Below, one piece after another: positions 1-8,381 of a stretch of DNA of 64,000 nt; position 1 is the first letter of the stretch; the number at the start of each line of letters is the position of its first letter. Source of the stretch: Pseudomonas khorasanensis (GTDB lineage: Bacteria > Pseudomonadota > Gammaproteobacteria > Pseudomonadales > Pseudomonadaceae); assembly GCF_014268505.2 (NCBI RefSeq), contig NZ_JABWQP020000009.1, positions 148,530-212,529 on the forward strand. The letters run 5' to 3'. Position numbers and translations under genes: made by a program. The notes below the pieces were generated by a model that had not been told where the DNA came from, did not search any database, and saw only the letters and a program-made list of their open reading frames with translations.

Positions 1-33
1 GCCTACTACAAAAAAACATAACCGAGGCCACCC

Positions 34-552
34 ATGCATCCGCCCATCCTCAATCTCAACGAGGTCGAACTCGACCCCCTGCCCGAAGCCCTTGCCCCCG
101 AAGGCGATACCGCCACGCGCTACCAGCAACGATTCGCCCGGATCGGCCAGCAACTGGGCGCGCAAAAACTCGGCTATCGCCTGTACGCCTTGCCGCCAGG
201 CATGCGCGGCAGCCCGTTTCACAGTCATCGGGTCAATGAGGAAATGTTTTTTGTCGTGGCCGGGGAGGGCGAGGTGCGCCTGGGGGCGGAGCGATTTGCG
301 ATTCGCCAGGGTGATGTGATTGCCTGCCCTCCGGGCGGGCCGGAAAAGGCTCATCAAATCATCAATACCAGCGCCGCCGAATTGCGCTACTTGGCGATCA
401 GCACCCAGCAGCAGCCGGACATCTGCGAGTACCCGGACTCGAACAAGTATGCGGTGATGGATAATTTTCAGATCGATGCTGACGGTAATGCGTCGGGCTT
501 CGTCGCCGTGGCGCGGCAGGCGGACGGGGTGGATTATTGGGATGGGGAATAG
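34..552 (+). CDS. Cupin-domain protein
   Basis: This 172-residue protein is a single-domain cupin. The first cupin motif lies at about residues 62-80, with His63, His65 and Glu69/70 as likely metal ligands, followed by a Gly-rich turn. The second motif is around residues 93-107, ending in His107, which would complete a metal site. Cupins of this type bind small molecules or act as dioxygenases or isomerases, and the sequence does not say which. No signal peptide is seen, so it is probably cytoplasmic. The ATG is preceded by CGAGG about 7 bases upstream. It stands alone before a REP pair and a convergent yceH, so context does not reveal a substrate. The fold call is firm; the function is unknown. 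Confidence 0.85.
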   Translation: MHPPILNLNEVELDPLPEALAPEGDTATRYQQRFARIGQQLGAQKLGYRLYALPPGMRGSPFHSHRVNEEMFFVVAGEGEVRLGAERFAIRQGDVIACPPGGPEKAHQIINTSAAELRYLAISTQQQPDICEYPDSNKYAVMDNFQIDADGNASGFVAVARQADGVDYWDGE

Positions 553-580
553 AGCGGACAGCTAAAGATGGCGCAGACTC

Positions 581-671
581 TGTGGGAGCGAGCCTGCTCG
601 CGAAGGCGGCGGGTCATCGAATTATTGTGCTGACTGACACTACGCTTTCGCTAGCAGGCTCGCTCCCACAT
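581..671. repeat. Paired REP element (REPIN-like)
   Basis: Two inverted copies of the core GTGGGAGCGAGCCTGCTCG flank a loop of about 50 bases. The right copy has a one-base change (GCTAGCAGG for GCGAGCAGG). It lies between the convergent cupin and yceH genes, the usual place for Pseudomonas REP doublets. Confidence 0.9.
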
Positions 672-685
672 GTATCTATGGGTGA

Positions 686-1330
686 TTATTCGAGCCGTGC
701 CAGGCGCTCTTCCAGCGCTGCAATCCGCGCTTCCAGCTCTTCGATCCGTTCCACTGAAACACCACTGCCCGAACGTTCGCCAGGATTGTGCCGTGCCGCC
801 ATGATCGCTTCGATGTCCGCCGGGTCTCCCAATGCGTGGGTGTAACGGTCTTCCCGCTGCCCGGCCTGACGCGCAATCAGTGTCGCCAAGCCACGAGCGA
901 TCAACCGCTCAAGCTGATGCACCACCTGCTCGGCATCTTCGAACTCGTGCATGCGGCCGCTGCGAGTCAGCAACTCGTTGACGGTTTGCGGGCCGCGCAG
1001 AAACATCAATCCGCTGAGAATCACCTGCGCCGGCACCAGTTCCAGCGCCTTGTCGACCTTGTGCTCCCAGCGGTCGGCGCGGCTGCCCATGACGAGTTTG
1101 GTGAAGCCACGACCTTCCAGCGCTCGCAGGCTCTGCCCGACCTGACCTGGATTGAGGTTCATCACCGGTTCGCGACTGGTTTTCTGATTGCAGGCCAGCA
1201 CCAGCGCATTGAGGGTCAGCGGGTAGGATTCCGGGCTGGTGGCCTGTTTTTCGATCAGGGCACCCAGAATGCGAATTTCCGTGGCGTTCAGCCGCGGTTG
1301 TTCGCTGGTGAATTCTTGTTCGGTGGTCAT
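686..1330 (-). CDS. yceH: YceH family protein (DUF480)
   Basis: This 214-residue protein matches the DUF480/YceH family in length and in its opening ALIEKQ-type segment followed by the TSPESYPLTLNAL stretch. The family has two winged-helix-like domains; here they span roughly residues 15-95 and 100-180. The last 20 residues form an Arg/Glu/Leu heptad pattern that reads as a short coiled coil. Its role is not established, though the fold suggests nucleic-acid or protein binding. AGAGGG lies about 9 bases before the ATG. It is monocistronic and convergent with the cupin gene. Confidence 0.88.
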   Translation of the reverse strand: MTTEQEFTSEQPRLNATEIRILGALIEKQATSPESYPLTLNALVLACNQKTSREPVMNLNPGQVGQSLRALEGRGFTKLVMGSRADRWEHKVDKALELVPAQVILSGLMFLRGPQTVNELLTRSGRMHEFEDAEQVVHQLERLIARGLATLIARQAGQREDRYTHALGDPADIEAIMAARHNPGERSGSGVSVERIEELEARIAALEERLARLE

Positions 1331-1455
1331 CGCGCGTTCCCTCTGCAGTCGAAGCCGCCTAGCCTAATCCTTGCCAAACAAAAGGCAAGCCGTGTGGTCA
1401 TCAAGCATGGCTATAATCGCCACCACGTTTTACCCAGCCATCACACGAGACTGCC

Positions 1456-1965
1456 ATGACCATTTCCCTGTACGCCGCATCCGTCCCGGTTTTTCAACAA
1501 ATGCTCAACGCCCTGAGCGATGTGCTGAAAAAGGCTGAAGCCCACGCCACCGAGAAAAACATCGACCCGAACGCGTTCCTGCAAGCGCGTTTGTACCCGG
1601 ACATGTTCCCGCTGGTGCGTCAGGTACAGATCGCCGTGGACTTCGCCAAAGGCGTGTCTGCGCGTCTGGCCGAAGTTGAACTGCCGAAGTACGACGACAC
1701 TGAAACCTCCTTCGCCGAGCTGCAAGCGCTGATCGCCAAGGTTCTTGCCTTCATCGGCGAGATCAAGCCAGAGCAGATCGACGGCAAGGAAGGCATCGAA
1801 ATCGTCACCCGCCCAGGCACGCCGAAAGAGAAGCGCTTCAGCGGTCAGTCGTACCTGCTGACTTACGGTTTGCCGCAGTTCTTCTTCCACGTCACTACCA
1901 CGTATGCGCTGCTGCGTCATAACGGTGTTGAAGTGGGCAAGCGCGATTACATGGGCGCGTTTTAA
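1456..1965 (+). CDS. DUF1993 family protein
   Basis: The 169-residue product has the DUF1993 layout: a helical N-terminus (SVPVFQQMLNALSDVLKKA), a central PDMFPLVRQVQ segment and a C-terminal stretch with FFFHVTTTYALLRHNGV. The family is predicted to have a DinB-like four-helix fold; the His near residue 147 and its neighbours could contribute a metal site, which is inference. It is a soluble protein of unknown function. It sits alone, with a strong bidirectional terminator downstream shared with the convergent sstT. Confidence 0.82.
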   Translation: MTISLYAASVPVFQQMLNALSDVLKKAEAHATEKNIDPNAFLQARLYPDMFPLVRQVQIAVDFAKGVSARLAEVELPKYDDTETSFAELQALIAKVLAFIGEIKPEQIDGKEGIEIVTRPGTPKEKRFSGQSYLLTYGLPQFFFHVTTTYALLRHNGVEVGKRDYMGAF

Positions 1966-1980
1966 TACACCCTCATACGA

Positions 1981-2017
1981 AAAAGCCCGCCAAGGTTTAC
2001 GCCTTGGCGGGCTTTTT
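1981..2017. terminator. Bidirectional Rho-independent terminator
   Basis: A 15-base-pair stem (AAAAGCCCGCCAAGG pairing with CCTTGGCGGGCTTTT) with a six-base loop ends in a T run on the plus strand and an A run on the left, so it can serve both the DUF1993 gene and sstT. Confidence 0.92.
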
Positions 2018-2024
2018 GTTTTTC

Positions 2025-2116
2025 TGTGGGAGCGAGCCTGCTCGCGAATGCGGCGTATCAGGCGATATCAATGTTGAATGTCTCGCCCCCTTTCGCGAGC
2101 AGGCTCGCTCCCACAG
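2025..2116. repeat. Paired REP element
   Basis: Inverted copies of TGTGGGAGCGAGCCTGCTCGCGAA are separated by about 45 bases. The element follows directly on the terminator between two convergent genes. Confidence 0.92.
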
Positions 2117-2126
2117 GGTAAGGCGG

Positions 2127-3359
2127 TTATGCGGCGCGTTGGGCTTTTTCTTCTTCGCCCAGGCAAGCCGCTGCGGTAAACAGCACGTCAGTCGAGGAGT
2201 TCAGCGCGGTCTCCGCCGAATCCTGCAGCACACCGATAATGAAGCCCACCGCCACGACCTGCATCGCGATCTCGCTCGGGATGCCAAACAGGCTGCACGC
2301 CAGCGGAATCAACAACAGCGAACCGCCGGCCACACCCGACGCCCCACAGGCGCAGATCGCCGCGACGACGCTGAGCAGGATCGCGGTCGGAATGTCCACG
2401 GTGATACCCAGCGTGTGCACGGCCGCGAGGGTCAGCACGGTGATGGTAATCGCCGCACCGGCCATGTTGATGGTCGCCCCCAGCGGGATCGATACCGAGT
2501 AGGTGTCTTCATGCAGGCCCAGGCGTTTGCTCAATTCCAGGTTGACCGGAATGTTGGCCGCCGAGCTGCGGGTGAAGAACGCGGTGATACCGCTTTCGCG
2601 CAGGCACATCAGGGTCAGCGGGTACGGGTTGCGGCGCAGTTTCCAGAACACGATCAGCGGGTTCATCACCAGCGCGACAAACAGCATGCAGCCCAGCAGC
2701 ACGGCCAGCAGGTGCGCGTAGCCGAGCAGAGCGCCGAAACCGGACGTGGCCAGCGTCGAAGCCACCAGCCCGAAAATACCCAGCGGCGCAAAGCGAATCA
2801 CCACGCGCACGATAACGGTCACACCGTTGGACAGATCGCCCAGCACTTCACGGGTGGTGTCGCCGGCATGGCGAATCGCGATGCCCATGCCGATCGCCCA
2901 GGCCAGAATGCCGATGAAGTTGGCGTTCATCAGCGCGCTGACCGGATTGTCGACGACGCTCAGCAACAGGCTTTGCAACACCTCAGTGATACCGCCGGGC
3001 GCGGTGACTGCAACGTTTTCGGTCGACAGCACCAGATTCGACGGAAAACTCATGCTGGCAACCACGGCCACCACCGCTGCGGCGAACGTGCCCAGCAGGT
3101 ACAGGAATAGAATCGGTCGAATGTGGGTTTCCTGACCGTGCTTGTGGTTGGCAATCGAGGCCATCACCAGTACGAACACCAGAATCGGCGCCACGGCTTT
3201 CAGTGCCGATACGAACACTTTGCCGATGAACGCAGTGGACTTCGCCAGTTCCGGCGCAATCAGGGCCAGGGCGATACCGGCGATCAGGCCGATGACGATC
3301 TGGCTGACCAGACTCAGGCGTTTAAGGCGTTGCAATAACGAAGAGGATGGAGCGGTCAT
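2127..3359 (-). CDS. sstT: Sodium:serine/threonine symporter SstT
   Basis: This 410-residue inner-membrane protein belongs to the dicarboxylate/amino acid:cation symporter family and closely resembles SstT, which takes up serine and threonine with sodium. Support comes from the many hydrophobic segments, the GATINMAGAAITITVLTLAA region typical of the family's substrate- and sodium-binding HP/TM7 motif, and the C-terminal DSAETALNSSTDVLFTAA signature. A longer frame opens 48 bases upstream, but the ATG at 3359 (MTAPSSSLLQRL) fits the usual SstT start. It is monocistronic, with REP and terminator sequences downstream. Confidence 0.93.
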   Translation of the reverse strand: MTAPSSSLLQRLKRLSLVSQIVIGLIAGIALALIAPELAKSTAFIGKVFVSALKAVAPILVFVLVMASIANHKHGQETHIRPILFLYLLGTFAAAVVAVVASMSFPSNLVLSTENVAVTAPGGITEVLQSLLLSVVDNPVSALMNANFIGILAWAIGMGIAIRHAGDTTREVLGDLSNGVTVIVRVVIRFAPLGIFGLVASTLATSGFGALLGYAHLLAVLLGCMLFVALVMNPLIVFWKLRRNPYPLTLMCLRESGITAFFTRSSAANIPVNLELSKRLGLHEDTYSVSIPLGATINMAGAAITITVLTLAAVHTLGITVDIPTAILLSVVAAICACGASGVAGGSLLLIPLACSLFGIPSEIAMQVVAVGFIIGVLQDSAETALNSSTDVLFTAAACLGEEEKAQRAA

Positions 3360-3666
3360 AGCGGCATCTCTGTTTTTTATAGGGTGCGAAGCGTCGTGGG
3401 CAGTCACGAATCGCCTGTCGAAGTGACATCAACGGCGGTAAACCGATCGTCGAACAGCTCTGGGTTTTTCAGGGCGCGGACTTTATCACAGCGTAGGCCC
3501 TAACCTTCAGGCCTGTGACGATCTGCCACCCGATCTGCGCTGCAGATCGACAGCTTTGTGCAAGTCAGCCCCGACACAGTCTGTTAACATTCGCCATCCT
3601 CATTTTCTAGTTCTGCCAGCGGGCCTTCGGGTCAACGCTGGTGTCGTTGTTTTGCTGGAGTTGCGC
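3360..3666. other. Intergenic region between sstT and the MFS gene
   Basis: No gene is seen in these 307 bases between two divergent transporter genes. An inverted repeat, GATCTGC-gct-GCAGATC (3532-3548), could be an operator or hairpin. A second pair, CCAGCG...CGCTGG (about 3616-3641), lies in the leader of the MFS gene. Neither is recognised as a known site. Confidence 0.4.
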
Positions 3667-4830
3667 ATGCTGTTGCCTATTCTTCTGTTGTCCGCCGCCG
3701 GGTTCACGGTGCTGACCACGGAATTCGTCATTGTCGGCCTGTTGCCGGCGATCGCCCGAGACCTGGAAGTCACCATCCCGCAAGCCGGGTTACTGGTGAC
3801 TTTATTCGCCTTTACCGTGGCGCTGTTCGGGCCTTTCCTGACCGCATATTTTGCCCGTTTCGAACGGCGCAAACTGTTTATCACCATCCTGATAATGTTC
3901 GGCTTGGCCAACACCGTCGCGGCGCTGGCGCCGAATATCTGGGTGATGGCCATTGCACGGCTGATCCCGGCGCTGGGCTTGCCGGTGTTCTGGGCTCTGG
4001 CCAGCGAGACCGCAGTGGACATCGTCGGCCCGGATTTCGCCGGTCGTGCAATCGCCAAGATCGGCTTCGGTATCGTCTGCGCCACGGTGTTTGGCATCCC
4101 GGTCGGCACGCTGATTTCCGATGCATTCGGCTGGCGCAGCGCTTTTGGCATTCTGGCGCTGGTTGCCTTCGCCAAAGCCTTGCTGCTGTTTGTTTATCTG
4201 CCGAAGACCAGCCTGCACCAGCATCAGGTCAGCTTCCGCTCGCAATTCAAGATCCTGCGCAGCCCGCTGATGATCGGCCATATTGTGCTGTCGATTCTGG
4301 TGTTCAGCGGCATGTTCACCGCTTACACCTATCTGGCCGACATCCTTGAACGCCTCGCCGGTTTCAACGGCACCGTAGTCGGTTGGTGCCTGATGGCGTT
4401 CGGTGCGGTCGGGCTGATTGGTAACTCGCTGGGCGGTCGTGCGGTGGATCGGCACCCGCTCGGGGCGTCGGTGCTGTTTTGTGCCTTCATGATTGCCGGC
4501 ATGGTCTCGCTGGTGCCGAACATCCATTCGCCTGTGGGGCTGGCGGTCGCGATGGGCATCTGGGGCGTGACCCAGGCGGCGTTGTTCCTGGTCAGCCACG
4601 TACGCCTGATGAAAGCGGCGCCCGAAGCTCCAGCCTTTGCCGCCTCGTTGAATATCGCCGGGGCCAATCTGGGGATCGGCCTGGGCGCCATGGTCGGTGG
4701 CCGGGTCATCGATACTGCGGGTCTGGGCTTTCTCGGGTTTGCTGCCGCGGGATTCATTCTGCTCTCAGTGTTCCTCGCCATGGTGCTGATGACGCTCAAG
4801 CCGCGTGAGGTCTGCGGCGAGGCGTCATAA
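3667..4830 (+). CDS. MFS transporter, DHA1/AraJ-like exporter
   Basis: The 387-residue product has about 12 hydrophobic segments and the MFS pattern TEFVIVGLLPAIARDL near the N-terminus, common to the sugar-efflux/AraJ-type DHA1 group. The charged loop between helices 2 and 3 (YFARFERRKL) corresponds to motif A. It is expected to be a proton-driven exporter of small molecules; the substrate cannot be read from the sequence. The frame is open upstream, but the ATG at 3667 has GGAG six bases before it and begins with the first membrane helix. It is convergent with nhaR, whose 3' end overlaps by 6 bases. Confidence 0.85.
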   Translation: MLLPILLLSAAGFTVLTTEFVIVGLLPAIARDLEVTIPQAGLLVTLFAFTVALFGPFLTAYFARFERRKLFITILIMFGLANTVAALAPNIWVMAIARLIPALGLPVFWALASETAVDIVGPDFAGRAIAKIGFGIVCATVFGIPVGTLISDAFGWRSAFGILALVAFAKALLLFVYLPKTSLHQHQVSFRSQFKILRSPLMIGHIVLSILVFSGMFTAYTYLADILERLAGFNGTVVGWCLMAFGAVGLIGNSLGGRAVDRHPLGASVLFCAFMIAGMVSLVPNIHSPVGLAVAMGIWGVTQAALFLVSHVRLMKAAPEAPAFAASLNIAGANLGIGLGAMVGGRVIDTAGLGFLGFAAAGFILLSVFLAMVLMTLKPREVCGEAS

Positions 4831-5733
4831 CCCGGTGAACAACTCGCGTCGGGCACCTTCGGTAATCGCAACGATGCCAGGGTGCTTGACCTTGCGCTCG
4901 ACCGAAATGGCATAGAACGACTCGCTCACCGCGTCGGTCTGCCCGATCAGCTCGACGCCGTACTGACGCTTCACTTCCTCGGCAATCACGCTCGGACCGA
5001 TAAAGATTCCGCTGCCGGATTGGCCGAAGGCCTGCATCAACGCACTGTCGTCGAACTCACCCACTATCTGCGGTTGAATCTGCTGCTCGGCGAACCAGCG
5101 CTGCAAGCGGCTGCGCACCACGGTTTCCGCGCCGGGAATCAGCAGCGGCGCGCCGTGAAGGCTGCGCGGGAAGTCCTGCCCATATCGCGCTGCCAGTTCG
5201 GCGGTGGCAAAAAAACTGATGCCGCATTCGCCGAGCTTCTGGCTATAACCTTTAATGTCCAGGTGCGAAGGCATCGGGCTATCGGAAATCACCAGATCCA
5301 GGCGCTGGATGGCCAGATCAGCCAATAAACGTTCGAGTTTGTCTTCGCGGCAGGTGATGCGCAGCGGTTCGTGCAGCTCCATGGTGGGCGCAATCAGGCG
5401 ATAGACGATGGATTTGGGCACAACATCGGCCACGCCGACACGAAACAGAATCTGCTGCTCGTTGGGCTGCGCGCGCAGCATCAACTCCAGTTCGCCGCCC
5501 AACTGAAACATTTGCTCGGCGTAGGGCAGGGCCTGGCGCCCGGCTTCAGTGAGCTCGAGCTGCCGGCCAACCCTGCGGAACAGTTCGACGCCGTAGGTTT
5601 GTTCGAGCAGGGAAATCTGCCCGCTGATGGTCTGTGGCGTCAGGTTCAGTTGCTCACAGGCGCGCACGATGCTGCCGGTCTTGGCCACGACCCAGAAATA
5701 ATGCAATTGCCGGTAATTGAGCATAGCGGTCAT
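4825..5733 (-). CDS. nhaR: LysR-type regulator NhaR
   Basis: This 302-residue protein has an N-terminal winged helix (LNYRQLHYFWVVAKTGSIVRA, then TPQTISGQISLLE) and a LysR effector domain. The distinctive LHYFWVV start, LTPQTISGQI recognition helix and LGECGISFF segment are those of NhaR, which activates Na+/H+ antiporter genes in response to sodium in E. coli. No nhaA lies beside it here, so the target is unknown. The ATG at 5733 has AACGAAG upstream; GTG at 5736 or the internal ATG at 5724 are alternatives. Confidence 0.85.
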   Translation of the reverse strand: MTAMLNYRQLHYFWVVAKTGSIVRACEQLNLTPQTISGQISLLEQTYGVELFRRVGRQLELTEAGRQALPYAEQMFQLGGELELMLRAQPNEQQILFRVGVADVVPKSIVYRLIAPTMELHEPLRITCREDKLERLLADLAIQRLDLVISDSPMPSHLDIKGYSQKLGECGISFFATAELAARYGQDFPRSLHGAPLLIPGAETVVRSRLQRWFAEQQIQPQIVGEFDDSALMQAFGQSGSGIFIGPSVIAEEVKRQYGVELIGQTDAVSESFYAISVERKVKHPGIVAITEGARRELFTGL

Positions 5734-5857
5734 CACTTCGTTAAAACCGAAGTATAGCCGCTAAAAATACGAATTTTCCTGAAGTGTTCATCTCCCTAGA
5801 ATGCCCAGCCATCGACGGCCGGTCTGTGCGCCTGTCTATTTATTCGAAGGAAGACTG

Positions 5858-6100
5858 ATGAAATACACATTCCCAGCGTTAATGTTTGCGTCTTTACTGG
5901 TTCTGGCCGGTTGCGATCAGGCTGAAAAAAGTGCACAGCAATTGATGGGCGCTGCCGCCGAAACCGCCAAACAAGCGATCGACGACACCCACAAAGCCGC
6001 CGAACAAGCGCTCAGCGATGCGACCGGCGGCTTGATTCAGAAAAAAGAAACACCGGAAAAAGAAACGGAAGAATCCGAATCTTCCACCAAGACCATCTAA
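5858..6100 (+). CDS. Small lipoprotein
   Basis: This 80-residue protein starts with a lipoprotein signal (MKYTFPALMFASLLVLAGC), with Cys19 as the likely lipidation site. The rest is a highly charged Ala/Lys/Glu-rich helix (about residues 23-60) followed by a Lys/Glu tail, resembling small helical envelope lipoproteins. ATG at 5858 is preceded by GGAAG. It lies 29 bases before terC and could be co-transcribed with it. Function is unknown. Confidence 0.8.
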   Translation: MKYTFPALMFASLLVLAGCDQAEKSAQQLMGAAAETAKQAIDDTHKAAEQALSDATGGLIQKKETPEKETEESESSTKTI

Positions 6101-6129
6101 ACCGTCTTACACAGAGTCAGGACTGACCC

Positions 6130-6879
6130 ATGGAATATCTGTTAGAACTCGCCGCCAGCCCGACCGCCTGGGTTGCTTTGGCCACATTGGTGGTGATGGA
6201 AATCGTGCTCGGCATCGATAACTTGATCTTTATCTCGATCCTGACCAACAAGTTGCCCGAACAGCATCGCCAAAAGGCGCGCCGTATCGGTATCGGCATG
6301 GCCCTGATCCTGCGTCTGGCCCTGCTGAGCACCATCGCCTTCATCGTGCAGTTGACCGAGCCTGTGATCGAAATCCTCGGCCAGGCGTTCTCCTGGAAGG
6401 ACATGATCCTGATCGCCGGTGGTCTGTTCCTGGTCTGGAAAGCCACGACTGAAATCCATCACAGCATGGACCCGGCGCCGGAAGATCCAAAGAATGCTAC
6501 ATCGACCGTGACCCTGGGCTTTGCGGCGGCGATCGGCCAGATCCTGATGCTCGACATGGTGTTCTCGATCGACAGCATCATCACCGCCGTTGGCATGACC
6601 GAGCATTTGCCGATCATGATCATTGCGGTAGTGGCGTCGGTACTGGTTATGTTGCTTGCGGCTGATCCGCTGGCCAAGTTCATCAACGACAACCCGACCG
6701 TGGTCATGCTGGCGCTGGGCTTCCTGATCATGATCGGCATGACGCTGATCGCCGAAGGCTTCGGTGCCCACGTACCGAAAGGTTATGTGTATGCGGCCAT
6801 GGCGTTCTCGGCCGGTATCGAGGTGCTGAACATGATGTCTCGGCGAGCGAAGCAGAAGAAAGTTGCTCAGCAGGCGTAA
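6130..6879 (+). CDS. TerC family integral membrane protein
   Basis: The 249-residue protein has about seven hydrophobic segments and the TerC signatures: an acidic membrane motif LVVMEIVLGIDNLIFISIL near residues 18-36 and a second, LDMVFSIDSIITAVGM, near residues 141-156. The conserved Glu and Asp in the membrane are characteristic of the TerC/Alx/YoaE group, recently tied to metal (manganese) export to the extracytoplasmic side. The name reflects tellurite resistance in plasmid members, which does not apply to chromosomal copies like this. A terminator follows. Confidence 0.9.
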   Translation: MEYLLELAASPTAWVALATLVVMEIVLGIDNLIFISILTNKLPEQHRQKARRIGIGMALILRLALLSTIAFIVQLTEPVIEILGQAFSWKDMILIAGGLFLVWKATTEIHHSMDPAPEDPKNATSTVTLGFAAAIGQILMLDMVFSIDSIITAVGMTEHLPIMIIAVVASVLVMLLAADPLAKFINDNPTVVMLALGFLIMIGMTLIAEGFGAHVPKGYVYAAMAFSAGIEVLNMMSRRAKQKKVAQQA

Positions 6880-6892
6880 ACGCTGACAACAC

Positions 6893-6932
6893 AAAAACCG
6901 CCTGGGCTTTTTGAGCTCGGGCGGTTTTTTTT
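6893..6932. terminator. Rho-independent terminator after terC
   Basis: ACCGCCTGGGCT pairs with AGCTCGGGCGGT (two G-U pairs) around a TTTTG loop and is followed by eight T. The A run on the left side may also let it work for the opposite strand. Confidence 0.88.
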
Positions 6933-6999
6933 GATCTTCGATTTGCTGAATCAGTCAGAGCGCTGCGAACGCTCGCATGAGGGAAAGGGCTTTTGATCT

Positions 7000-7170
7000 T
7001 TAGTGTGCAGCGGCATGCCGCACGCCAGGCTTTTCCGTTTTCTCTGCCGGCGTCGTCTGCACCGGATGATGATGATGGCGCCGCGAAATCCGCAACACGC
7101 CCCACAACATGGCAGTCGCCACGGCCAGCCAGCCGGCAATCAACATTACGATGGTCATGGTCAGGCTCAT
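7000..7170 (-). CDS. Small single-pass membrane protein, 56 residues
   Basis: This short gene encodes MSLTMTIVMLIAGWLAVATA followed by a further hydrophobic stretch to about residue 26, then RISRRHHHHP and a Lys/Glu/Pro-rich tail. It would span the inner membrane once with a positively charged, His-rich cytoplasmic tail. The ribosome site is near perfect (GAGGAGG, 6 bases before ATG), which together with the membrane segment makes it a real gene. It is convergent with terC. The four-His run beside a possible metal exporter is suggestive, but function is unknown. Confidence 0.75.
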   Translation of the reverse strand: MSLTMTIVMLIAGWLAVATAMLWGVLRISRRHHHHPVQTTPAEKTEKPGVRHAAAH

Positions 7171-7401
7171 TGGTGCCTCCTCTTCGCCCTGCGTCGGGCG
7201 CCCGCTTTCGCAATTCGCTCTATTCCAGTGACAGTCTAGCCAATGGGGTGTTTCAAGCTATTGACCAAAGGTCGGCTGCGACCAATCAGTTTGCTCTATG
7301 CAATCGCCAGGTCTGCCGTTTAAGGCTATACCGCTGGCGGGTGCGGCTCTATGATCGCTGCGTTGCCGGAACACGATGACCGGTGTCTGAAGAGAGTAGC
7401 G

Positions 7402-8073
7402 ATGGTGCAGGTATTTTCTCGAGTGCGTGGAGCACTGCTGGCCGCCGCTTGCGTAACGGCATTGGCCGGATGCGCAGGCAGCGTGGCGCCCGAAGTCAAA
7501 CGGTTGCCGGAGCGGGTTGAGCTCAGCGGCACCTTTTACCGTGGTGAAGCCCATCAAAGTGGGCCGCAGGTATTGGCCAGCCTGTTGTCGCAACAAGGCA
7601 TCGTGACCACCCCGGGCCTGCTGGAAAAACCGCTGCGCTTGCCGGGTGCAGAAGACAAGCTGCAGCAAAACATGCAAAACCTCGCCCGCGAATACGGCTT
7701 GGTGGTTTATCCGCTCGACAGCAGGTTGCCAGCCTTGCTGGCTCAGGTAGCGGCAGGCTATCCGGTGATGGTGCGGTTCAGCGAAGGTTCGGCGTTCTGG
7801 GCCGAGCCGCGTTACGCGATCCTGTCCGGCTACGACCGCAATAAACAGAAGGTGCTGCTGCGCGCCGGTATGAACCGTCGCCAGTTGATGGACTTCGGCG
7901 CCTTCGAATCGGCATTCGAGAAGTCCGGCGGCTGGGCGATTCTGATCCAGAAACCGTCGCAGATCCCGGCGGCGGTCGACCGTTCACGTTGGCTGAAAGC
8001 CGCCGATGAACTGGCGCAGGCCGGCGAGGAAAACGCAGCGGCGCAAGCGAGAAAGGCGCTGGCGGCCCATTAA
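7402..8073 (+). CDS. Lipoprotein with C39-like peptidase fold
   Basis: This 223-residue protein begins with a lipoprotein signal (about residues 1-25, lipobox LAGC). The mature part resembles the peptidase C39-like family: a segment with two consecutive glutamines before GIVTTPGLL, then a central PVMVRFSEG and AEPRYAILSGYD region, equivalent to the family's 'V...H..vl.GYD' block. The usual nucleophile Cys after the Gln (QxxC) is not evident (here SQQGIV), and the His before the GYD block is replaced in YAILSGYD. It may therefore be a non-catalytic relative. The C-terminus carries a short Ala-rich helical repeat-like region. A GC-rich hairpin (8091-8112) follows. Confidence 0.65.
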   Translation: MVQVFSRVRGALLAAACVTALAGCAGSVAPEVKRLPERVELSGTFYRGEAHQSGPQVLASLLSQQGIVTTPGLLEKPLRLPGAEDKLQQNMQNLAREYGLVVYPLDSRLPALLAQVAAGYPVMVRFSEGSAFWAEPRYAILSGYDRNKQKVLLRAGMNRRQLMDFGAFESAFEKSGGWAILIQKPSQIPAAVDRSRWLKAADELAQAGEENAAAQARKALAAH

Positions 8074-8090
8074 TCCTCCGTTCGTCATCT

Positions 8091-8112
8091 GCCGGGCACG
8101 ACTGCGCCCGGC
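8091..8112. other. GC-rich hairpin
   Basis: GCCGGGC and GCCCGGC pair around an 8-base loop in the gap between the lipoprotein and the first small acidic protein. There is no T run, so it is a weak terminator or an mRNA-processing/stability element. Confidence 0.5.
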
Positions 8113-8162
8113 AGGCCTCCGAAGTAAGAGCCCGCGACCTGCGGGTGACACAAGGAGGCAAC

Positions 8163-8369
8163 ATGGCAGATTCCCCAACCCAGAAAGGCCCACATTCATC
8201 CGAGCACTCTTCTGGCGATGATCTGGGATTCGACCCGGATTCGCCGGATGTCGACGATCCACAGGTCGATCCCGTCGGCCCTGCGAAAGCGCCGCTGGAT
8301 GTCGAGCCCGGTGAAGACCCGAAGAAGCCGGCCAAGCCTTACGATCCGCTAGGCGATCTGAAACCTTGA
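8163..8369 (+). CDS. Small acidic Pro/Asp-rich protein (first of a pair)
   Basis: The 68-residue product is acidic and rich in Asp and Pro (DLGFDPDSPDVDDPQVDPVG), with no hydrophobic core, so it is probably disordered. AAGGAGG lies 5 bases before the ATG. The next gene, 12 bases downstream, encodes a protein of identical length and similar composition that shares the FDPDSP and VDPV words. This suggests an old tandem duplication. No family is recognised. Confidence 0.75.
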   Translation: MADSPTQKGPHSSEHSSGDDLGFDPDSPDVDDPQVDPVGPAKAPLDVEPGEDPKKPAKPYDPLGDLKP

Positions 8370-8381
8370 TGCGAGGTGCGT

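Noticed and set aside
3532..3641. Inverted repeats in the MFS leader considered as a riboswitch
   Set aside because: Two short hairpins are present but no known aptamer motif could be recognised, and the ribosome site is not visibly sequestered.
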